A DNA stretch of 9,333 bases. Origin: Verrucomicrobiota bacterium. Lineage in GTDB: Bacteria; Verrucomicrobiota; Verrucomicrobiia; Opitutales; Opitutaceae. The DNA is taken from the NCBI GenBank assembly GCA_023447015.1, contig JAEXPG010000204.1, forward strand, positions 1 to 9,333, read 5' to 3'. The notes beneath the pieces are model-generated. The model did not search any database and was not told where the DNA came from. It saw only the letters and a program-made list of their open reading frames with translations. Below are positions 1 through 5,663 of this stretch, one piece after another (positions within the stretch are counted from its first letter, which is position 1; the number at the start of each line of letters is the position of its first letter). A program made the position numbers and the translations under genes.

Positions 1-173
1 CCGCGGTCCGAATGCGAAGCATCGCAGGCCCCACACCCGCACCTCTCCGCGGCCATGGGACCGCTGCGTCGCCCCGTGGCCGCGAGTAGCGGAGCTGCTA
101 TCGTCCCGCGGCGATTCAAGAAACCACGAGCCGGGCCGTTGAGCGTACACCTCGTCCGTCACCTCCCATCGCC

Positions 174-1370
174 ATGAAACAGACCATCCTGTGCGCCACG
201 CTTCTGCTCGCCTCCACCGTTTGGGCCGTCGCCGCGACCGAAGCCCCGGTTCCCTACCGCACCAGGATCCCCGCCATCGACGCCGCCCGATTTGGCGACG
301 CCGCCTTCGCCGACCTCTACGTCGAGATCAACGCCTACGGCTACGTCACCCACGCCGAGGTGAAGGAAACCTCGCATCCCGAGCTCGGCCGCGCCTGCCT
401 CGAGGCAATCCGCCAGTGGCGCTACGCCCCCGCCCGGGAGAACGGCCAGCCCGTCGCCGCCAAGTTCATCCAGCCGATCCGCTTCCGCGACGGCATGATC
501 AGCACCGCCGCGGAGAAGCCGACTTCGCAACAACCGACAGCCTCCCACCGCGTCGCCCCCGAACTCCCCGAGTCCCTCCGCGGCATCACCGGCGGCGCCG
601 TCATCGCGCTGCAACTCGATACCGAGGGCAGGATCACCAGCATGACCGTCGACAGCTCCACACACGAGGAGCTGAACTCCTACTGCGAGGCCGCCGTGCG
701 CCGATGGGAGTTCACGCCCCGGATCGTCGACGGCAAGGCCGTCCCGGCCACGATCCACGTTCCCTTCCAATTCACGGGAGACCCACTCAAAACCGAGGTG
801 GAGGCGAAGGCCATCACCATGGACGACCGGGAGCTCAAACCGCTCCGCCAGCCTAGCCCGACCATCCCCGCGGCCCTCGCCGCGACCATCGGCGAGGCCG
901 AGATCGCCTTCGTCGTCGACCCCCACGGCTACGTCACCCAGCCGGAGATCAAATCATCCACCCAGCCTGAACTCGCGGAGCTCGCCCGCCAAGCCGTCCT
1001 CGGCTGGAAGTACCGTCCCGCGCTCAAGGACGGCCAACCCGTCGCGGTGAAGGTGATCCAGCCCTTCCGCTTCAATGGTGGCATGGTCGTCACCGAGACC
1101 AAGGCGCGGGTCGACCGGCTGCCCGTCGCCCGTCGCACGGCCCAGCCCGAGGTGCCTGAGGCGCTCCGCGGCATCCCCGGCTACGTGAACGTCCAGTTCA
1201 CCCTCGACGACCAGGGGAACATCACGGCCATCGAGACCAAGGATGCCTCCCTCGCCGAGCTGGAGGCCCCGACGCTCGAGGCCGCCAAGACCTGGAAATT
1301 CAAGCCCGCGATGAAGGACGGCCAGCCGACCGGCTCCAAGGTCGTCGTGTCGTTCGTCTTCGGTAAGTAA
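174..1370 (+). CDS. Secreted protein of four tandem TonB C-terminal-like domains
   Basis: The 398-residue product starts with a Sec-type signal peptide (residues 1 to about 20; K3, hydrophobic stretch 5-19, AVA/AT cleavage region). The rest is four copies of a TonB_C-like fold at about 31-105, 126-200, 225-300 and 323-397. Each copy has a beta-strand with a D-x-x-G turn, a helix carrying an E-A-x-x-x-W pattern, and a W-x-(Y/F)-x-P...(G)-(Q/K)-(P/A) block; the tryptophans are W82, W178, W278 and W374. Classical TonB has one such domain behind a membrane helix and a proline-rich spacer. Both are absent here and no exbB or exbD lies nearby, so energy transduction is doubtful. A soluble periplasmic binding or scaffold role is inference. 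The start at 174 is the one that gives a signal peptide; the bases just upstream show no good Shine-Dalgarno. It is transcribed towards the glycosyltransferase gene. The domain family is fairly sure, the function unknown. Confidence 0.85.
   Translation: MKQTILCATLLLASTVWAVAATEAPVPYRTRIPAIDAARFGDAAFADLYVEINAYGYVTHAEVKETSHPELGRACLEAIRQWRYAPARENGQPVAAKFIQPIRFRDGMISTAAEKPTSQQPTASHRVAPELPESLRGITGGAVIALQLDTEGRITSMTVDSSTHEELNSYCEAAVRRWEFTPRIVDGKAVPATIHVPFQFTGDPLKTEVEAKAITMDDRELKPLRQPSPTIPAALAATIGEAEIAFVVDPHGYVTQPEIKSSTQPELAELARQAVLGWKYRPALKDGQPVAVKVIQPFRFNGGMVVTETKARVDRLPVARRTAQPEVPEALRGIPGYVNVQFTLDDQGNITAIETKDASLAELEAPTLEAAKTWKFKPAMKDGQPTGSKVVVSFVFGK
264..1364 (+). repeat. Two-domain (A-B-A-B) protein-level duplication inside the TonB_C gene
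   Basis: Domains 1 and 3 resemble each other most: both have GYVT followed by (V/I)-K-x-(S/T)-(S/T), and both end IQP(I/F)RF. Domains 2 and 4 share a different lead-in (V/P)-P-E-(S/A)-LRGI. W82 to W278 and W178 to W374 are both exactly 196 residues apart, while adjacent domains are 96 or 100 apart. This spacing fits duplication of a two-domain unit rather than four independent copies. Confidence 0.7.
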
Positions 1371-1423
1371 CCACGTCGCCTCGGTCTCCACGCTGAGGCA
1401 GACCCAGCGGCCCGACCCACCGC

Positions 1424-1456
1424 TCCGCCGACCTCTCCGCCTCCGGGAGCGGCGGA
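1424..1456. terminator. Possible bidirectional hairpin between convergent genes
   Basis: A perfect 7-base stem (TCCGCCG at 1424-1430 with CGGCGGA at 1450-1456) can be extended inside by CTCC/GGAG (1435-1438 with 1446-1449) across a bulge. It sits between two convergent stop codons (1370 and 1467), where a terminator for both strands is expected. No T-tract follows on either strand and the region is very GC-rich, so the stem may be chance. Confidence 0.3.
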
Positions 1457-1466
1457 CGTTGCGCGG

Positions 1467-2741
1467 TCAACGGCGGGCGCGTGCCCCGAACCGCAGCAGC
1501 GACCGCTCGAACTCCCCGAGCACCGCCGTCCGCCGGAAGCGGCCAACCCACGCAAGCCCGTTCATCCCCCACTGCGAGAGTTGCGTCGCCCCGGCACTCG
1601 CCATCTCGGCCGCCGCCCGGGCCACCGCTGCCGGATCATCCGGCGGGGCGACCACGCCGAAGCCGCCGGCGACGACCGCCTTGGCCAGCTCGCTCCCGCC
1701 ATCCGCCACCGCCAGCACCGGTTTTGCCTGGCCCAGCGCGGTGAGAAGCTTGCTCGGGAAGAAGTACTGCCCGCTGCCCTTCTGCTGCGTGATCACGCAG
1801 ACGTCGGCGGCGATGAGCATCTCCGCGAACAAGTCCTCGGGCTGCAACGGGAGGAGTCGCACCGCCGCCACCCCGCGTTCCGCCGGCCCGCATTCTGCCA
1901 GCGCGCGCTCCAGCGCCGCCTTGCCGGCACCGTCGCCGACCACGACCCAGCTCAGCTCGCGGGCACCGGGCGCGGCGACCGCAGCCGCATCCAGCAGCAC
2001 AGCGAGCCCCTGCTTCATCCCGACGTTGCCGGAGTACACCAACAGAAACGCCCCCGGCGGGATGTCGTGCCTCCGCCCAAACGCCGACCGTGCCACGGCC
2101 TGCGCCTCCGCTGTCGGCGCCCCGGGCAGCACATCCGCCACCCAGTTCGGGAAATAGGCCCGGCGCGACTCGGACACTCCTTTCGCCGCGAAAGCCGCCA
2201 GCATCCCGTCCGAGATTCCAGACACCAGCGCCGCCCGCCGGTAGGCGAAGCGCTCCAGCGCGTAGAGCATCCGCGTGAACCGCCCGGGGCGCAGCATCCC
2301 CAGCCCGACCGCGGCGTCGGGCTGCAGATCCTGCACATGGAAAACGTAGGCGCGCCTCCAGATTCTTGTCACGAGCCACACCGGCACCGCCAGCGCCAGC
2401 GGCGGCGAGACCGCCACGACCACATCCGCCCGCCGCAACGTCAGCACGCGCAGCCCCGAGGTGAGCAGGAAGCTGGCCTCGTGCAGGATCCGGCGGAGGG
2501 CCGTCACCCGCGCCGGCACGAAATGCCAGCAGCGCCGCACCGTCACGCCCCCCGCCCGCTCCGTGCGAAAGAGCCGCCCACGATCTTGCGTCCGTTTCCG
2601 CCACTCCGGGTAGTATGGGAACGTGGTGACCATTTCCACCTCGTGCCCCTGCGCGGCGAGCCACTCGGCCAGCCCCGTGTTGAACGGGCCGATGCCGGTC
2701 GGCTCCGGCGCATAGTTGATTCCCCAGACGATGATTCGCAT
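1467..2741 (-). CDS. WcaI/WbuB-like family 4 glycosyltransferase
   Basis: The 424-residue GT-B type transferase probably moves a sugar from a nucleotide-sugar donor onto a lipid-linked or polysaccharide acceptor at the cytoplasmic face of the membrane. The N-terminal half has the family opening INYAPEPTGIGPF (residues 8-20), the FPYYPEW segment (41-47), an SPPLALAVP stretch (112-120) and HVQDLQPDAA (135-144). The C-terminal donor-binding half has YSGNVGMKQGL (236-246), VVGDG (267-271) and GSGQYFFPSKLLTALGQAKP (322-341). This block lies where many GT4 enzymes carry an E-x7-E pair; that pair is not obvious, as in WcaI-like relatives. The reading frame is open up to 2903, but the family begins at the methionine at 2741, which follows a GGGGAG ribosome-binding site (complement of 2745-2750, short 3-base spacer). 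It is divergent from the TPR gene and convergent with the TonB_C gene. No other polysaccharide gene is in view. Family is sure, exact sugar unknown. Confidence 0.93.
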   Translation of the reverse strand: MRIIVWGINYAPEPTGIGPFNTGLAEWLAAQGHEVEMVTTFPYYPEWRKRTQDRGRLFRTERAGGVTVRRCWHFVPARVTALRRILHEASFLLTSGLRVLTLRRADVVVAVSPPLALAVPVWLVTRIWRRAYVFHVQDLQPDAAVGLGMLRPGRFTRMLYALERFAYRRAALVSGISDGMLAAFAAKGVSESRRAYFPNWVADVLPGAPTAEAQAVARSAFGRRHDIPPGAFLLVYSGNVGMKQGLAVLLDAAAVAAPGARELSWVVVGDGAGKAALERALAECGPAERGVAAVRLLPLQPEDLFAEMLIAADVCVITQQKGSGQYFFPSKLLTALGQAKPVLAVADGGSELAKAVVAGGFGVVAPPDDPAAVARAAAEMASAGATQLSQWGMNGLAWVGRFRRTAVLGEFERSLLRFGARARR

Positions 2742-2944
2742 CGGCTCCCCGGACGTTGGCCCGACCTCCGCCCGCGTCAACGGGCCCGCCGCAGTCCCCG
2801 TATCCGGGGCACCCCCGCCGGCGGTTCCTTGACTTCCCCTCGCTCCGGCCGACCGTGCCCCACGCCGCCACCACCCCACGCCGACCTCCCCGGCGCGGCT
2901 CATCGGACCTCACCCAACCACCGGATTCCGGATCCGCCGCCCCG
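2742..2944. promoter_or_regulatory. Divergent intergenic region with weak promoter-like elements
   Basis: These 203 bases must hold the start signals for both the leftward glycosyltransferase and the rightward TPR gene. A TTGACT box at 2829-2834 (+) and a TTGACG box (complement of 2775-2780, -) resemble -35 elements, but neither has a convincing -10 at 17 bases. A perfect short palindrome CCCCG-TATC-CGGGG (2796-2809) lies between the two boxes and could be an operator or just a product of GC richness. I see no gene here; the in-frame extensions of both neighbours through this region look non-coding. Confidence 0.3.
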
Positions 2945-5518
2945 ATGAAACCGACGAAGAAGACCATTCTCGTTTCGCTCGCCATCGCCCTGCCCGTCGT
3001 TCTCGGCGGTGGCTACCTCGTCGCCAAACACCTCGCCTGGCCGCGCTACAAGCAGTACCGCGCCGCGTCCTTCGAGCGCAGCGCCCGCGAGTTCCTCGCC
3101 AAGGGCGACTACGACGAGGCGATGGTCTTTGTCCGTAGAAACCTCGCGACGAACCTCCAGAGCACCGCCAACTGGCGCCTCGCCGTCGAGATCGCCGAGA
3201 AGCGCAACGACCCCAACGCCATCTTCTTCCTCAAACGGCTCCTCGGCCTCGAACCCTCGCTGGAGAACCGGCTCCACCTCCTCCGCTCCGCGCTCGCGCT
3301 GCACGCCTATGCCGTCGCCGACGAGGCCATCTCCGGCGCCGGCGAGGAGGCCCGCCGCTCCCCCGAGTTCCACGAACTCGCCGCCGCCGTGTCCCTGCGT
3401 CTGGGCAACGCCATCCAGGCCAAGTATCACCTGTTCACCCTCTGCGAGCTCCAGCCCGACAACCGCCCGGCCCGCCTCGATCTTGCGCAACTCCGGCTCG
3501 CCGAGGCCGGCGCCGACCTGCGGGCCTCCATCCGCGCCGAGATCCGCGCGCTGGCCGAGACTCCGGCCCTGCGCACCCGCGCCCTCGCCCTCCTGCTCAA
3601 CGACTCCATCCGGCACGATGAGCGGCGCGAGGCGCTCGACGTTGCCGCGCAGCTCCGGCGGGACCCGCTCCTGCCGCTCGCTCATGCGCTCGTCGTTGCC
3701 GAGGCCCTCGATCGCTACGATTCCGCCGCCTTCCCCGCCTACCTCGGCACCCTCAAGCAGCTCGCTGGGGAAGAACCCGCCGAAGTCGCCCGCGTCGCCC
3801 TGTTCCTCGTCTCCGGCGGCCACGCCGCCGAGGCGAAGACCTGGCTCGCCGCCCAGCCCGAGCTCGTCGCCGCGCACCTTCCCGTCCAACGGGCGATCGC
3901 CGCCGCCCATGTCGGCCTCGCCGATTGGTCCGCGCTCGAGGACTTCCTCAAACGCGCCACCTGGGGCGACAGCGACTACGAGCGCCTGGTTCTCATCGCG
4001 TTGGCCCAGCGCCAGCTCGGCAACCTGCCGGCCTTCGGGGAGACGTGGCGCCTGGCCCTCACCAGTGCCGGAACCAGCACCGCCAAGCTCGAGGGCCTGC
4101 GCCAGCGCGCCGTCGCCTGGAACTGGGGCGAGCAGCGCATCGAGGTCCTCTGGCGGCTCTTCCAGCAGAACCCGCGGGCCGCCGCGGTCCAGCAGCAGCT
4201 CTTCGCGCACGAGCGGGCGCTGGGCAACACCGCCAACCTCAACCGGCTCTTCGCCCGGCTCCTCGAGGCCTCGCCGGACGATCCGAACGCGAAGAACAAC
4301 TACGCCTACACCAGCCTCCTGCTCGGCACCGACTCCGGTCGCGCCGCCGGACTCGCCGGCGAAGTCGCCGCCGCCGACCCCAAAAACCCCTACTTCGCCA
4401 CGACCCACGCCCTCGCACTCCTCCGTTCCGGCAAGCCAGCCCAGGCACGCACCGTCCTTTCCGGCATCGCCCCGGTCCAGCTCTGGCAGCCCGAACGCGT
4501 CATCATCCAGGCCGCCGTGCTCGTGGCCTGCGGCGACGACGCCGAGGCCGGCCCCCTCCTCGCCTCCGTCGCCGAACAAGGCCTGTTGCCCGAGGAGAAA
4601 CGCCTCGCGGCCGACACCCGCGCCGCCCTCGAGCGCCGTCGCCTCGAGGCGGCCCGCACCACCCGGATCGCCGAGACCGTGGCGGCCCACCGCGACGAGA
4701 CGGCGGCGAAGAGTTTCCTCGCGCTGCTGCCTCCCTCCTTCCGCGCCGAACCATCCCTGCCGATGGAACTGGCCGACTCGCTCTACGCGCGAGACGAGTT
4801 CGCCCCGCTGGCCAAGGAGCTGAAGTCCACGGCGTGGGAACAGCACGACTTCCTCCGTCTCGCCCTGCTCGCCTACACGCAGCGACGGCTCGATCAGGCC
4901 GCCGCCGCCCGCGACACCTGGCGCCTCGCCGTCAACACCGTCGGAACCCGTGTCGACCTGCAGCGGGTGCTCGCCGCGCTCGCCGGCTCCTGGAACTGGG
5001 ACGAGGAGCGCATCGATCTGCTCGCCCGCATCCTCCAGCGCGCCCCGGCCGACACCGCGGCGCTCGACGAGGTCTCGGCCGCCTACCTCCGCCAACGCCG
5101 AACCGCCGACCTTGCCCGCGTCTACGGCTCCGCGGCCGCCGCGTCCGACGCCCCGGCTGCACTGCGCGCGCGTTTCGCGTACTACAGCCTTCTGGTCGGC
5201 AGCAACACCTCCGAGGCCCACGTCGCCGCCAAGGCCGCCTTCGACCAGAGCCCGGCCGACCTGCTCGCCGTCCGAGCCCTGGCCCTCTCGCTCTGGCGCC
5301 AGGGTCAGGCCCGGGCCGGAGTCCAGATTCTCGGCAACCTCCCCCCGCGCATCGCCCCCGAGGTCGACCTGTCCCTCGTCCTCGCCCTGCTCCATGAAGC
5401 CGCCGGCGACGCCGACACCGCACGCCGACTGCTCGCGGGTTTCGCCACGGAATCCGCCCTGCCCGAAGAGAAGGCCTTGGCCGACGAACTCGCGCGGAAA
5501 TTGCAGCCCAAGGGCTGA
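2945..5518 (+). CDS. Membrane-anchored tetratricopeptide repeat protein with internal duplication
   Basis: The 857-residue product begins MKPTKK followed by one hydrophobic helix (about 8-27). This predicts an inner-membrane anchor with a large periplasmic body. The body is helical and rich in A, L, R and E. It carries TPR-like helix pairs, for example around 43-70 (FLAKGDYDEAMVFVRRNL), 121-160 (a G-N-x-x-x-A helix turn) and near 505-530 (ALALLRSGKPAQARTVL). Residues about 296-566 and 587-857 are homologous halves, exactly 291 residues apart. TPR proteins act as scaffolds for complexes such as secretion or polysaccharide machinery; which one here cannot be read from sequence. The frame is open from 2756, but the start at 2945 is chosen because it places a Lys-rich end before the anchor and the upstream part has no protein character. 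No Shine-Dalgarno is visible. The kinase gene follows after 145 bases on the same strand. Alternative view: a lineage-specific hypothetical protein. Confidence 0.85.
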   Translation: MKPTKKTILVSLAIALPVVLGGGYLVAKHLAWPRYKQYRAASFERSAREFLAKGDYDEAMVFVRRNLATNLQSTANWRLAVEIAEKRNDPNAIFFLKRLLGLEPSLENRLHLLRSALALHAYAVADEAISGAGEEARRSPEFHELAAAVSLRLGNAIQAKYHLFTLCELQPDNRPARLDLAQLRLAEAGADLRASIRAEIRALAETPALRTRALALLLNDSIRHDERREALDVAAQLRRDPLLPLAHALVVAEALDRYDSAAFPAYLGTLKQLAGEEPAEVARVALFLVSGGHAAEAKTWLAAQPELVAAHLPVQRAIAAAHVGLADWSALEDFLKRATWGDSDYERLVLIALAQRQLGNLPAFGETWRLALTSAGTSTAKLEGLRQRAVAWNWGEQRIEVLWRLFQQNPRAAAVQQQLFAHERALGNTANLNRLFARLLEASPDDPNAKNNYAYTSLLLGTDSGRAAGLAGEVAAADPKNPYFATTHALALLRSGKPAQARTVLSGIAPVQLWQPERVIIQAAVLVACGDDAEAGPLLASVAEQGLLPEEKRLAADTRAALERRRLEAARTTRIAETVAAHRDETAAKSFLALLPPSFRAEPSLPMELADSLYARDEFAPLAKELKSTAWEQHDFLRLALLAYTQRRLDQAAAARDTWRLAVNTVGTRVDLQRVLAALAGSWNWDEERIDLLARILQRAPADTAALDEVSAAYLRQRRTADLARVYGSAAAASDAPAALRARFAYYSLLVGSNTSEAHVAAKAAFDQSPADLLAVRALALSLWRQGQARAGVQILGNLPPRIAPEVDLSLVLALLHEAAGDADTARRLLAGFATESALPEEKALADELARKLQPKG
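3830..4642 (+). repeat. TPR protein duplication, unit A (residues ~296-566)
   Basis: This encodes the first copy of a ~270-residue homologous block. Landmarks are W340, E-T-W368-R-L-A-L, A-W392-N-W-G-E-x-R-I, and L-L-P549-E-E-K. Each lies exactly 291 residues before its counterpart in unit B, so there are no net insertions or deletions over at least 200 residues. The boundaries are approximate. Confidence 0.75.
4703..5515 (+). repeat. TPR protein duplication, unit B (residues ~587-857)
   Basis: This encodes the second copy, with landmarks W631, D-T-W659-R-L-A-V, S-W683-N-W-D-E-E-R-I and A-L-P840-E-E-K. Similarity to unit A is clear in protein but low in DNA, so the duplication is old. The remnant at 8958-9333 matches this unit, not unit A. 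Confidence 0.75.
5015..5269 (+). repeat. Short direct repeats flanking the segment missing from the downstream remnant
   Basis: GATCTGCTCGCC at 5015-5026 recurs with one change as GACCTGCTCGCC at 5258-5269, in the same reading frame and 243 bases (81 codons) apart. The remnant downstream of the kinase holds one copy of this element (9076-9087, decayed) with everything between the two lost. Confidence 0.6.
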
Positions 5519-5567
5519 AGAACGACCTTCGCCGCCCGCCGCCCCCGGCAGGCCCAGGGAGCCGTTT

Positions 5568-5615
5568 CCGACCCGACTGCGTCACAGCCCAAGCACCCGT
5601 CTCCCGCCGGGTCGG
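5568..5615 (+). terminator. Possible hairpin after the TPR gene
   Basis: CCGACCCG (5568-5575) is perfectly complementary to CGGGTCGG (5608-5615), giving an 8-base stem with a long 32-base loop, followed by TTGTCT. It lies 49 bases past the TPR stop codon. The long loop and the poor T-tract make this a weak terminator call; it could also be an attenuating structure ahead of the kinase gene. Confidence 0.25.
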
Positions 5616-5634
5616 TTGTCTCCTCAAGACTCCG

Positions 5635-5648
5635 TCGGTCCAGACCGA
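5635..5648. promoter_or_regulatory. Inverted repeat just upstream of the kinase start
   Basis: TCGGTC-CA-GACCGA is a perfect 6-base inverted repeat with a 2-base centre, ending 15 bases before the kinase ATG. It could be an operator or, in the transcript, part of a structure near the translation start. This is a single site with no second copy recognised. Confidence 0.25.
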
Positions 5649-5663
5649 TAAACACACGGACCC

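Noticed and set aside
99..144. Promoter-like TATCGT (99-104) and TTGAGC (139-144) before the TonB_C gene.
   Set aside because: They are in the wrong order and spacing to act as -10 and -35 elements, and each is a poor match alone.
2742..2903. A 54-residue N-terminal extension of the glycosyltransferase.
   Set aside because: The extension is low-complexity G/A/R, whereas the family begins at MRIIVWGINYAP with a ribosome-binding site just before it.
2756..2944. A 63-residue N-terminal extension of the TPR protein.
   Set aside because: It is P/R-rich, would bury the membrane anchor, and overlaps the divergent promoter region.
1581..2948. A 455-codon plus-strand open frame over the glycosyltransferase.
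   Set aside because: It is rich in R, P and H with no motif; the minus-strand frame carries clear glycosyltransferase signatures.
2900..5395. An 831-codon open frame antisense to the TPR gene.
   Set aside because: It is rich in G, E, V and L without domain structure; it is a by-product of GC-biased codons in the TPR gene.
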